A stretch of DNA of 64,000 nucleotides, from contig CAKOYQ010000009.1 of NCBI GenBank assembly GCA_934130935.1, positions 9,023 to 73,022 on the forward strand. The letters run 5' to 3'. Source of the stretch: an uncultured Clostridia bacterium (GTDB lineage Bacteria; Bacillota; Clostridia; TANB77; CAG-508). Position numbers and translations under genes: made by a program. Every line of letters starts with the position of its first letter. Position 1 is the stretch's first letter. Positions 47,562 to 56,151 of this stretch are shown piece by piece. The notes under the pieces were generated by a model that was not told the origin of the DNA, did not search any database, and was given only the letters and a program-made list of their open reading frames with translations.

Positions 47562-49850
47562 CTATTCTTCAATCTCTTTAACACCATATTCTAATACGTT
47601 TATTGTTTTTATAATTAATTTTGAAGCAATATCATTTTCATCTTCTAATCTTCCAACTCTAATTACTTTTTTACTTTCAAGTATTATGTCTGTATCTAAA
47701 ATCTTCACCAACATTCTTGTGTCTTTATCCATTCCAACTGGTAAAGTTTTATTTTGATTATCATAGTACACACAATTTGAAAATGCAACTGCTTTTACAT
47801 TTTTGTCAAAATTCATCTTATATAAATTTACTTTTCCACTTTCTGTACTCATTAGTGAATCTTCAATTTCTTTTTCTGGATTTAAATTAAATATATTAAA
47901 TTCGTTTGTATCAATATTTTGATCTTCTTCTATCCATTTATAACCTGCAATTTCTTGTTTTAATACATTTTTGTCTATGGCTTGATCTATTATCTTTATA
48001 GCCTCTTCTAATGCTGCTTTATATTCTACAGTTTTTAATGATTTTGAAATTCTTAATATAGAATATTTATTTTTAGGATGTTCCCTATGAGACTTATTTG
48101 CCAATTTTGTTATTTTTCTTGTATCTTCTGACAATCCACCAAATATATCAATAGCCTCTTCTTCTGTAATATCTTTTTCATTTTGTAAATCTTTTTTTAT
48201 TTTTTTCATATACTGTTCAACTTCTTTTGCTGTTGTATTATCAGTTTTTAATTTATTAATTATTTCTAGTTGGTCTGTGGTAGTTAAATAAATATTGTCT
48301 AACTCTTCTTTCGAAAGTTCCTTCCTTTGTGCTTTGTCCATTGTTTGTCCAAATTCTTCAAAATCTTCTTCATAATCAAATATTTTTGAATGTGGCTTTA
48401 CATTTATTGTTTCTTCTTCGCCTTCTTCTAATGCTTGTACTTCATCTTTATTGCTATATTTCCAAAATTCAAATATGCTTTTTTTATGGCTATCAATTTC
48501 ATTTATATATGCTGTTGCATTTTCTATTTTTTTAACTAAGTTAAGATTTTTTAGTTTTAGTGCATTTATGTCTAGTTTAGTGTTTTTTAAATTTGTTTCT
48601 TTCTCATTTGCTTCTTGACCTTTTTGCAATAATTCATCAAGTGTATACTGTGCTTTTATTTTTTCGTCTATTTCCTTTATTTCTGGTACATCTTCTGGTT
48701 CTTCTTCAACAATTTCTTCTTTTTGTTTTGTCTTTTTTCCGCTATATTTAAAGAAATACTTTACTTTTCCAAAAAATGTTTTCTTACACTCCAAAAATGT
48801 TGATATCTGCTTTTCTTTACTCAAATATTCAATCTCTAAATCTTGTGATTGTCTTTTTAATCTTCTTACTTTTGCTTGTAATAGATTGTTTTCTTTAAAA
48901 GCATTTTTTTCTTTGTCTAGCAAAATCTTATATTCAATATTTAACCAATCACTTAAATCATCATATTTCATTAAATCATCATTATAATAAAATTCTAAAC
49001 TTCCTTGTTTATCTATTCTAGTATTAAATTTATAGTAATTAGGTAATTCTGATTGCAATATAAATAGTGCTTTTACTAATTTAAAAAACTTTGTTGCTTC
49101 AATTTTGTTTGATAGTTTTACTTTATATTCTGATTTTATTGTTCCATATACTTCTGTTTCTCCAACTATTTGTATAGTTACTTTTTCATTTTTGTCATAT
49201 ACTTCATAAATTGATGGCCAATCTTTTGTAAAAAGCCATAAATAATTTTCTAAACTCTGTATCTCTGTTTTATTTAATAATTCTCTGGTATAGTCTGCAT
49301 TACTAATAGGTACAAATATTCTACCTGCTTTTTTCTTTTCTATTTGTTTTTTTAACACATAAAAAAAAGTTGAATAATCATTATCTTCTGTTGGGACAAT
49401 CATAAAATATTGATTAGTTGATGATGAATAATATATTTGCCATAAATAATTTCCTGAATATCTTACTTTAAATGGTATCTTTTTATTAATTAATTGCTGT
49501 TCTTGCTCTATTTTCTCTATATCTTCAATTTTTACTTCTTCTAACATTCTTATAAATGTTGCATATCTTTCCTGATTTTCTTCACTCTTTGAATCTAAAT
49601 AATTTGCTAGTGGAGTTGCTTTTGAATACTTTTCTTTTATATCGTCTAATCTATTTGTTGGTGATAATAATATCTGTATCTCTTTTGGCGAAACAAATCT
49701 ATATTGTCTGTATTTTTTTTCATCTAGTCCAGTATTAGGTCTAAATTGTAAATCTTCCACTAACTTTAGTGTTTCTGGTATTTCTTCTAAATTTAGTCCT
49801 ATGTATTCTAACTTTTTCTTTATCTCTTGAGTCTTATTTTTCTTTTCCAA
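47562..49850 (-). CDS. Large coiled-coil protein of unknown function
   Basis: The protein has about 762 residues. I prefer a TTG start at 49850 (LEKKNKTQEI), because AGAGGAG lies 8 bases before it; the longer frame begins at a TTG inside that region. The protein is rich in Lys/Glu with long coiled-coil stretches (about 325-400 and 425-480) and a C-terminal globular part (about 600-762). No membrane segment, ATPase motif or known domain is recognised. It shares an operon with era. Its likely role is unknown. Confidence 0.75.
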   Translation of the reverse strand: MEKKNKTQEIKKKLEYIGLNLEEIPETLKLVEDLQFRPNTGLDEKKYRQYRFVSPKEIQILLSPTNRLDDIKEKYSKATPLANYLDSKSEENQERYATFIRMLEEVKIEDIEKIEQEQQLINKKIPFKVRYSGNYLWQIYYSSSTNQYFMIVPTEDNDYSTFFYVLKKQIEKKKAGRIFVPISNADYTRELLNKTEIQSLENYLWLFTKDWPSIYEVYDKNEKVTIQIVGETEVYGTIKSEYKVKLSNKIEATKFFKLVKALFILQSELPNYYKFNTRIDKQGSLEFYYNDDLMKYDDLSDWLNIEYKILLDKEKNAFKENNLLQAKVRRLKRQSQDLEIEYLSKEKQISTFLECKKTFFGKVKYFFKYSGKKTKQKEEIVEEEPEDVPEIKEIDEKIKAQYTLDELLQKGQEANEKETNLKNTKLDINALKLKNLNLVKKIENATAYINEIDSHKKSIFEFWKYSNKDEVQALEEGEEETINVKPHSKIFDYEEDFEEFGQTMDKAQRKELSKEELDNIYLTTTDQLEIINKLKTDNTTAKEVEQYMKKIKKDLQNEKDITEEEAIDIFGGLSEDTRKITKLANKSHREHPKNKYSILRISKSLKTVEYKAALEEAIKIIDQAIDKNVLKQEIAGYKWIEEDQNIDTNEFNIFNLNPEKEIEDSLMSTESGKVNLYKMNFDKNVKAVAFSNCVYYDNQNKTLPVGMDKDTRMLVKILDTDIILESKKVIRVGRLEDENDIASKLIIKTINVLEYGVKEIEE

Positions 49851-49886
49851 AGTAGATTCTCCTCTCAATCCTTTTCTTCATTATAT

Positions 49887-49915
49887 ATTTTACTATGCTA
49901 ATTTAAAAATATCAA
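49887..49915 (-). promoter_or_regulatory. SigA-type promoter of the coiled-coil gene and era
   Basis: The minus strand has TTGATA, a 17-base spacer and TAAAAT, about 35 bases upstream of the start. It is divergent from the tRNA promoter. Confidence 0.65.
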
Positions 49916-49994
49916 GATTTTTATACCTATTTTTAAAATTTTTAAGAGCAAAAAATAATTGTACCAATTTACCCTAATTTTTTTTGAATATCTC

Positions 49995-50023
49995 TTGACA
50001 AAACAATAAATACCTATTATAAT
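49995..50023 (+). promoter_or_regulatory. Strong consensus promoter of tRNA-Met
   Basis: TTGACA, a 17-base spacer and TATAAT, both hexamers perfect, 20 bases before the tRNA. Confidence 0.9.
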
Positions 50024-50043
50024 AATTATTGTTCAAACTTTAT

Positions 50044-50120
50044 GGCGAAGTAGCTCAGTTGGCTAGAGCATCCGGTTCATACCCGGCAGGTCGTAGGTTC
50101 AAGTCCCACCTTCGCTACCA
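50044..50120 (+). tRNA. tRNA-Met (CAT)
   Basis: This is a 77-base cloverleaf with a 7-bp acceptor stem (G1 pairs with T72 as a wobble), a D arm with AGCTCAGTTGG, the anticodon stem CCGG/CCGG holding loop TTCATAC, and a T arm with GGTTCAAGTCC. CCA is encoded. The G1 end argues for elongator methionine and against initiator tRNA, though a lysidine-modified Ile tRNA with a CAT anticodon is not excluded. Confidence 0.93.
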
Positions 50121-50131
50121 TAATAATACAG

Positions 50132-50168
50132 GCATATAAGGAATTTTAATTCTTTATATGCTTTTTTT
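50132..50168 (+). terminator. tRNA terminator
   Basis: GCATATAAGGAATT pairs with TTCTTTATATGC, with one mismatch, followed by seven T. Confidence 0.85.
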
Positions 50169-50242
50169 GTTGTAACTATACCTACCAAAACAAACAGTAA
50201 TAAAAGAAAAATACAATAAATATATTTAATAAGGTGATAAAA

Positions 50243-51190
50243 ATGTTTATACAAATATTATTTATATTAATTGGTTTTACACTGCTTATTAAAGGTGCTG
50301 ATTTTCTAGTTGACGGTTCAAATGCTATTGCTAAAAAACTACATATTTCAGAAATTGTAATAGGTCTCACAATAGTATCGGTTGGAACATCAATGCCAGA
50401 GTTATTTGTAAGCACTACGTCTGCAATAGAAGGATATTCAGATATTTCAATAGGTAATATTATCGGAAGTAATATATGTAATTTATTACTTATATTAGGT
50501 CTATCTGCATTAATTCGCCCATTAGAGTTCCAAAATCAAACTAAATTAATAGAAAATCCCATGTCAATATTTTTGACTTTGATTTTTCTTATTATATGTA
50601 ATATTAATCAAAATATAAATAGATATGAAGGACTTATACTAATTGGATTATTCTGTTTATTTTTAACATATACAATAATCATGGCTAAACGCAATCAACA
50701 AGATGTGATTTTACAATTTTCTAATGAAAAAAGCAAAAAAATAAGTATTTTTAAAAATACTATGCTTATACTTCTAGGTATAATATTATTGAAATTAGGA
50801 AGTGAATTAGTTGTAGAAAATGCAAAAAGAATTGCAATAACATTAAGTGTAAGTGAAAAAGTAATAGGATTAACTATCGTTGCAATAGGAACTAGCTTAC
50901 CAGAATTAGTAACCAGCGTAACTGCTGCAATTAAAGGCGATAGCGATATAGCTATAGGTAATATAGTGGGTTCAAACATTTTCAATATGTTATTAATAGT
51001 TGGAGTTTCTGCTGTTATAAATCCGATATCTTATAATATTACATATAATTTCCAAATGTTAATATTATTTATTGGAATGGCAATGATAACATTTTTTCCT
51101 TTTGTAAAACCTAAGAATAAACTATCTAGGTTTGAAGGATTACTTTTTGTTTTACTTTATATATTTTATACTATAAAACTTTTCTTTTAA
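50243..51190 (+). CDS. Calcium/sodium antiporter (CaCA family, YrbG-like)
   Basis: The protein has 315 residues with ten membrane helices as two inverted halves. Each half has the alpha-repeat: GTSMPELFVSTTSAIEG with IGNIIGSNICN, and GTSLPELVTSVTAAIKG with IGNIVGSNIFN; the acidic residues bind the cation. The start is the ATG at 50243, because AAGGTGAT just before it is the ribosome site and contains an in-frame GTG. It is a single gene between the tRNA and a convergent neighbour. Confidence 0.93.
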   Translation: MFIQILFILIGFTLLIKGADFLVDGSNAIAKKLHISEIVIGLTIVSVGTSMPELFVSTTSAIEGYSDISIGNIIGSNICNLLLILGLSALIRPLEFQNQTKLIENPMSIFLTLIFLIICNINQNINRYEGLILIGLFCLFLTYTIIMAKRNQQDVILQFSNEKSKKISIFKNTMLILLGIILLKLGSELVVENAKRIAITLSVSEKVIGLTIVAIGTSLPELVTSVTAAIKGDSDIAIGNIVGSNIFNMLLIVGVSAVINPISYNITYNFQMLILFIGMAMITFFPFVKPKNKLSRFEGLLFVLLYIFYTIKLFF

Positions 51191-51213
51191 TAATAACCTT
51201 TTTTCCGTTTTCA

Positions 51214-51258
51214 AAGGGACATAAGACAAATAAATATTTATTCTTAGCTGTCCCCCTT
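51214..51258. terminator. Hairpin between convergent genes
   Basis: GGGACATAAGA (51216-51226) pairs with TCTTAGCTGTCCC (51242-51254) except for a two-base bulge. No clear T run follows on either strand, so it may be a weak terminator or a GGGAC-type REP unit. Confidence 0.45.
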
Positions 51259-51266
51259 GAAATATT

Positions 51267-51782
51267 TTACCTTCTTCTGCATACCCTGCAAGATGTATTA
51301 TTATTAGACGTAGTTGTTGTGTTAATTATGTTTTCATTTGCAACATCTGTTAATAGCACATTATTTTCATTTCCTCTATTACATCCACAATTACATCCAT
51401 TGTTATTTCTACAATTTACTGTGTTTCCACTTATTCTGGCAACAACCTCCCCATTACTATTAATAATTCTAAGTGAATTATCATCATCATTATTATTTGT
51501 TTCATCATCAGAATTATATGGATTATGACATCTTATGCAATCATTATGTCTAAAAAAGCATGAACTATTGAAAACACAGTCCAAAAATGCTGACAAGAAC
51601 CCTACAATCCCTAATATTATTGCTAATATTACTAATGTTATATTAGATAAAATAATTGCAACTAATAATGTTATAGAAAAAAATATAGCACCTACTAATA
51701 GTGGACAACGTACTAATCTATTGGTAAGTATTGATAATACTATCGTTACTAGTATTATGGCAAAGAAAATAAGTATATTCAT
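51267..51782 (-). CDS. Small membrane protein with cysteine/asparagine-rich tail
   Basis: The protein has 171 residues. The first 75 have three hydrophobic helices, somewhat like DUF2651/YbeF. The tail is hydrophilic with paired cysteines (CFFRHNDCIRC, CRNNNGCNCGCNR, CRVCRR), about ten in all, in an Asn/Asp/Thr-rich background. The cysteines could bind metal or form disulfides. I do not recognise a function. Confidence 0.7.
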   Translation of the reverse strand: MNILIFFAIILVTIVLSILTNRLVRCPLLVGAIFFSITLLVAIILSNITLVILAIILGIVGFLSAFLDCVFNSSCFFRHNDCIRCHNPYNSDDETNNNDDDNSLRIINSNGEVVARISGNTVNCRNNNGCNCGCNRGNENNVLLTDVANENIINTTTTSNNNTSCRVCRRR

Positions 51783-51900
51783 AATATTTCATCCTTTCAA
51801 TTAATGACTTTTTATATTCATTTAATTCCTTGTGTTTTGATATATATTATGAATACACTTATTTTTTTGTTACTTATATTTTTGCCTTAAACCTTTTTGT

Positions 51901-52638
51901 TTAGTCATACATTACTTTTAATAAATACAAACCATTAGGTGGGAATGTTTTTCCTGCATTTTCTCTTTTTCCCTGTTGAATTATGTTAATTATTTTTTCA
52001 GGTTTTATCTTTCCTAATCCAACTTCTACTAGTGTTCCTACTATTATTCTTACCATATTATATAAAAATCCATTTCCAGTTATCTCTATAAAAATTTTCT
52101 CATTTTCTTGGTATATATCTGCTTTGTATATTGTTCTTACACTACTTTTGCTACTTGTTCCACTTGCCTTAAATGCCTTAAAATCATGTTCTCCTTCAAA
52201 ATATTTTATAGCTTTTTTCATTTGGCTTAAATCTAACTTTTGAGGAATATGTGTTTCTAAATTTCTATAAATTGCTGTTCCCTCTGGAGAATTATTTATA
52301 ATATATCTATATGTCTTTTTTTTACAACTTAGCCTACTATGAAATCTTTCATCAACCTCCTCAGCTTTTTTTATTACTATTGATCTCTTTAATTTAGAAT
52401 TTATTGCTATTGCAAATTTCTCTATTGGAATTTGTGAATTTGTCTTGAAATTTGCTACTTGACCTAATGCATGTACTCCTGCATCTGTTCTTCCAGATGC
52501 ATTTAATTCTACATCTTCTCCTGTTATTTGTTTTATTGCTTGTTCTATAGTTCCTTGAATATTTAACTTTGTAGGTTGTTTTTGCCACCCATTAAAGTCT
52601 TTTCCATCATATTCTATTGTTAGCTTTATGTTTCTCAT
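51901..52638 (-). CDS. truA: tRNA pseudouridine synthase TruA
   Basis: TruA makes pseudouridine at positions 38-40 of tRNAs. The catalytic motif ASGRTDAGVHALGQ holds the aspartate, and RCSY-type regions appear as ERFHSRLSCKKKTYRY and GNGFLYNMVRIIVGTL. The start is the ATG at 52638, 11 bases after GAGGAG; an upstream GTG is too close to that site. It is downstream of cdaA. Confidence 0.95.
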   Translation of the reverse strand: MRNIKLTIEYDGKDFNGWQKQPTKLNIQGTIEQAIKQITGEDVELNASGRTDAGVHALGQVANFKTNSQIPIEKFAIAINSKLKRSIVIKKAEEVDERFHSRLSCKKKTYRYIINNSPEGTAIYRNLETHIPQKLDLSQMKKAIKYFEGEHDFKAFKASGTSSKSSVRTIYKADIYQENEKIFIEITGNGFLYNMVRIIVGTLVEVGLGKIKPEKIINIIQQGKRENAGKTFPPNGLYLLKVMYD

Positions 52639-52693
52639 TTTTATCACATCTCCTCAAATAAAGAAAAGTGGCTGTACATTTGCCACTATTTTC

Positions 52694-53623
52694 TTAATTT
52701 TCTTTTTTCTTATATATCTTTTTTACCATTTCTTTAAGACTTTTTTTATCTTTCTTTGCTTTAGCTTCATTTAATCTTTTTGTAACTATATTACTAATTA
52801 AAATTTTTTTCAAAACATCTTCTCTTACATCTGCAATCAATGTTCCATCTTTAGCAACAGATACCTTTCCAGTTTCTTCTGAAACAATTATTGCTAAACT
52901 GTCTGATTCTTTTGATATACCAATTCCTGCTCTATGACGTGTTCCTAGTTCTTTTGCTATATCTTTATCTCCAGCTAGTGGTAGCATACATGCTGCTGCT
53001 GCTATTTTGTTGTTACTTATAACAACTGCACCATCATGCAAAGGTGTATTGGGAACAAATATATTAACTAATAGTTGTGGTGATACTTCTGCATTCATAG
53101 GAATTCCTGTAGATATTATATCTTTTATTTGTATATCTCTTTCCATTACTATTAATGCCCCTGTTTTATTTTTTGCTAATTCATATACTGCTATAACAAC
53201 TTTGTATATGTCTTCTTTTGTTTTTGTTATTATATCTTTGTCAAATCCAAAAAATCTCGAAAATTTGTTAGTCCCTCCAAGTTGTTCTAATGCTCTTCTT
53301 ATTTCAGGTTGGAATATTATTATAATAAGTATTACACCCCAGTCCATTACTGTTGATAATATATAATTTAATATATACAAGTTTAATACACCGCTAAGTG
53401 CGGTTGCAATTACTAGAAATGCTATTCCTTTCACTAATTGCCAAGCTCTTGAATCTTTTACTATCCTCAGCAACTCATATGCTAAAAATACTACTATAGC
53501 AACATCTATAATTAATGAGATTAATTTGATTGGATACTCTTGATACATTTTTATGTATGTTAGTATATTTTGTTCATAAAAATTATTTAATATTATTCCT
53601 ATGTTCCCCATTTTTCTCATCAT
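52694..53623 (-). CDS. cdaA: Diadenylate cyclase CdaA
   Basis: CdaA makes the second messenger c-di-AMP from two ATP. Three N-terminal membrane helices (about 34-52, 62-83, 90-106) precede the DisA_N domain with the active-site motifs DGAVV (about 197-201) and GTRHRAG (about 227-233). Two ATGs close together (53623, 53620) and a third at 53611 are all possible starts. The usual partner gene cdaR does not follow; truA does. Confidence 0.95.
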   Translation of the reverse strand: MMRKMGNIGIILNNFYEQNILTYIKMYQEYPIKLISLIIDVAIVVFLAYELLRIVKDSRAWQLVKGIAFLVIATALSGVLNLYILNYILSTVMDWGVILIIIIFQPEIRRALEQLGGTNKFSRFFGFDKDIITKTKEDIYKVVIAVYELAKNKTGALIVMERDIQIKDIISTGIPMNAEVSPQLLVNIFVPNTPLHDGAVVISNNKIAAAACMLPLAGDKDIAKELGTRHRAGIGISKESDSLAIIVSEETGKVSVAKDGTLIADVREDVLKKILISNIVTKRLNEAKAKKDKKSLKEMVKKIYKKKEN

Positions 53624-53639
53624 TCCTCTCTTAAGTATT

Positions 53640-53792
53640 TTATTTTATATTTGTAACTACAAAATATATACATGTTGAGCATGATGCTAAAACCATTACA
53701 ATCAATAAAAATAATGCCATTATCTTTGAAAATATTCTTTGTTTATCTATCTTATTTTTTATTTTTACTTTCTCTTCTTTTTCTTCTTTCAT
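53640..53792 (-). CDS. 50-residue single-pass membrane protein
   Basis: The gene encodes a highly charged N-terminus (MKEEKEEKVKIKNKIDKQ) and one hydrophobic helix (about 24-46) with LASCSTC inside it. GGAAAGGATGATGTAAG precedes the ATG and a promoter is directly upstream. It ends 17 bases before cdaA. Small one-helix proteins with a charged N-terminus are common next to such genes in Clostridia, but I know of no function. Confidence 0.75.
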   Translation of the reverse strand: MKEEKEEKVKIKNKIDKQRIFSKIMALFLLIVMVLASCSTCIYFVVTNIK

Positions 53793-53815
53793 CTTACATC
53801 ATCCTTTCCTTATAT

Positions 53816-53843
53816 ATTATAACACACTTTTTTTCTTTTTCAA
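53816..53843 (-). promoter_or_regulatory. SigA-type promoter of the small gene, cdaA and truA
   Basis: The minus strand has TTGAAA, a 16-base spacer and a perfect TATAAT, about 25 bases before the small gene. It gives cdaA a transcript separate from pdp. Confidence 0.75.
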
Positions 53844-53873
53844 TATGTAAACTATAATTTTATTAATAGATTT

Positions 53874-55139
53874 TTACTTATTACTTATTTTATATATTTC
53901 AACTAATTTATTTTCAGCTTCTCTTAATTTATGTTCATCATTGGCACAAATATATGCTAAAAAGTCTCCTTTTATTACCTCATCGCCAACTTTTTTATTC
54001 AAAATTATTCCAACCTCTGGTTCAATTTTATCTTCTTTTCTTATTCGTCCTGCCCCTAAATAACATGCTAATTTTCCAATTTCTTCTGCATTAATCTCCT
54101 TAACCAAACCTGTTTTTTTAGTTACAACTGCTGAAATATATTTTGACTTTGCAAATTTTGTTGTATCATCTAAATATGAAATATCTCCATTTTGATTCTT
54201 TACCATTTCTTTAAACTTATTATAAGATGTTCCATTTTCAATATTTTCTAACATCTTTATTTTGTTCTCTTCTATATTGTTTCCTTTTCCTGCAAGCTGA
54301 ATCATATTAGCTCCAAGTTCTAACACAACTTCCTCTAAATCTTTTGGCATATCTCCTTTCAGAAAATTAATAGCTTCTATTACCTCTAAAGAATTGCCCA
54401 CTGCATATCCCAATGGTTCATCCATAGGTGTTAATATACATCTTACTTCTCTTCCAACCAAGTTTCCTATTCTTATCATCTGTTCCGCTAGTCTTTGAGC
54501 ATCTTCTTTTGTTTTCATAAAAGCTCCTTTTCCAACAGTAACATCAATAAGTATTTTATTTGCACCACTTGCTATTTTTTTGCTCATTATGCTAGATGCT
54601 ATAAGTGGAATATTATCAACACACGAAATTGAATCTCTTAATGCATATATTTTCTTGTCCGCTGGTGCTAAATTCATTGTTTGTCCTATCATACTTATTC
54701 CTATTTTTTTTACATTTGAAATAAATTCTTCTATCCCAACATTAGTTCTATATCCTGGTATTGATTCCATCTTATCAACTGTACCGCCTGTAAATCCAAG
54801 GCCTCTTCCAGACATTTTTGCAATAGGAACTCCCATTGATGCAATTATTGGCAATAATACAATCGAAACCTTGTCTCCAACACCTCCTGTGCTATGTTTA
54901 TCAACTACATTTTCTCCAAAACGTGATAAATCAAGTACCTCACCTGAGTGTGCCATCGCTAAAGTCAAATCTGTTATTTCTCTATCATTCATTCCATTTA
55001 TATATATTGCCATTACTAATGCTGATGCTTGATAATCTTGAATTTCTCCTTCTGTGTACCCTTTTACAAAATATTCTATTTCTTCTTTGCTTAATTCCTT
55101 TGAATCTCTTTTTTTAGATATAATTTCTAATATATTCAT
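53874..55139 (-). CDS. pdp: Pyrimidine-nucleoside phosphorylase
   Basis: The enzyme splits thymidine, uridine and deoxyuridine with phosphate for salvage. The length of 421 and the motifs VDKHSTGGVGDKVS (phosphate/active site), MSGRGLGFTGGTVDKMESIPG and ALRDSISCVDNIPLIASSIMSKK are typical of DeoA/Pdp. Lys/Ser in the substrate site favour Pdp over strict thymidine phosphorylase, with moderate confidence. The gene ends a local block after the 350-bp element. Confidence 0.94.
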   Translation of the reverse strand: MNILEIISKKRDSKELSKEEIEYFVKGYTEGEIQDYQASALVMAIYINGMNDREITDLTLAMAHSGEVLDLSRFGENVVDKHSTGGVGDKVSIVLLPIIASMGVPIAKMSGRGLGFTGGTVDKMESIPGYRTNVGIEEFISNVKKIGISMIGQTMNLAPADKKIYALRDSISCVDNIPLIASSIMSKKIASGANKILIDVTVGKGAFMKTKEDAQRLAEQMIRIGNLVGREVRCILTPMDEPLGYAVGNSLEVIEAINFLKGDMPKDLEEVVLELGANMIQLAGKGNNIEENKIKMLENIENGTSYNKFKEMVKNQNGDISYLDDTTKFAKSKYISAVVTKKTGLVKEINAEEIGKLACYLGAGRIRKEDKIEPEVGIILNKKVGDEVIKGDFLAYICANDEHKLREAENKLVEIYKISNK

Positions 55140-55160
55140 TTATAACCTCCTTACATAAAT

Positions 55161-55510
55161 AGGGCAATATGGGGTCGGTTCCGTTTTTACCCTCGGGACA
55201 TATGGGGTCGGTTCCATTTTTGCCCTTTGATAATTACTTAGAATTACAAAGATAAATATAAATTTTAAATGAAATGACGAATGTGATTGAAGAAACTTTT
55301 AGAAATTGTATAAAATTTTATGGAAATAGTTCATGAGAATGAAAGGGTGCCATAAAATGAGTTACAATTTCTTAAGTTTCGTAATGAGCCGAGGAATGTA
55401 ATGCAAAATTTATATTTATCCTTGTAATTTATATTAAAGCCAAAAGGGCAAAAATGGAACCGACCCCATATGTCCCGAGGGTAAAAACGGAACCGACCCC
55501 ATATTGCCCT
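55161..55510. mobile_element. 350-bp element with perfect long terminal inverted repeats
   Basis: The ends, 55161-55228 and 55443-55510, are inverted repeats with no mismatch that I can see. Each end contains two REP-like units, with cores GGGGTCGGTTCC at 55171-55182 and 55204-55215, and the complements at 55456-55467 and 55489-55500. The inside (55229-55442) is an imperfect palindrome as well (for example AGAAATTGTA with TACAATTTCT). There is no coding frame. It fills the 380-base gap between pdp and rnhB. Confidence 0.8.
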
Positions 55511-55519
55511 TTCTTTTAT

Positions 55520-56146
55520 TTATACAAAATGTGATGTAAAACTTCTTCTATGTATTGGACAAAGACCATACTCTTTAATAGCTTCAATATGAGCCGAAGT
55601 TCCATATCCTTTATGTCTTTCAAAACCATATTCTGGATACACTTTATCCCATTCTCTCATGATTCTATCTCTAGTAACTTTAGCAATTATTGATGCAGCA
55701 GAAATTGAATAGCATTTCGCATCACCCTTTATAATTGATTCATAAGGAATCCCCATTGTGTCAATATGATTTAAAGCATCCACTATTATCAAATCTGGTT
55801 TTACAGTTAATTCTTGCAAAGACATTGTTAATCCTTTTTTAGTTGCATTTAAAATATTTATTTCATCAATTTCATCTTGTCCCACAATTCCGACACCATA
55901 GCTAATAGCTTCGTCTAAAATTTGTTCATACAATTTTTCTCTTTTTTTTTCTGAAATTTTCTTCGAATCATTTACGCCTTCAATATTTGATTCTGCTGGC
56001 ATAATTACACTAGCAACAACAACTGGTCCTGCTAATGGTCCCCTGCCAGCTTCATCTATACCACAAATTGAATTAAATCCTCGTTTTCTTAATTCATTTT
56101 CTTTTTCTTTTAATAATTCTAATCTTGCCGCTTCTTTTTCTTTCAT
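55520..56146 (-). CDS. rnhB: Ribonuclease HII
   Basis: RNase HII removes ribonucleotides from DNA. The 208-residue protein has GIDEAGRGPLAGPVVVASV with the first catalytic acids, GVNDSKKISEKKREKLY, and VDALNH and YPEYGFERHKGYGTSAH near the end. A short N-terminal coiled segment (KEKEAARLELLKEKENELRK) precedes the domain. It is 5 bases after the pseudopilin-like gene. Confidence 0.96.
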   Translation of the reverse strand: MKEKEAARLELLKEKENELRKRGFNSICGIDEAGRGPLAGPVVVASVIMPAESNIEGVNDSKKISEKKREKLYEQILDEAISYGVGIVGQDEIDEINILNATKKGLTMSLQELTVKPDLIIVDALNHIDTMGIPYESIIKGDAKCYSISAASIIAKVTRDRIMREWDKVYPEYGFERHKGYGTSAHIEAIKEYGLCPIHRRSFTSHFV

Positions 56147-56151
56147 TGTTT

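Noticed and set aside
47510..47587. Longer Era N-terminus of 26 residues
   Set aside because: It is a translation of the REP-like repeat; the inner ATG has the better ribosome site.
55229..55442. Small gene or riboswitch inside the 350-bp element
   Set aside because: Stops interrupt all frames of any length and the folding follows the element's inverted symmetry, not a known riboswitch pattern.
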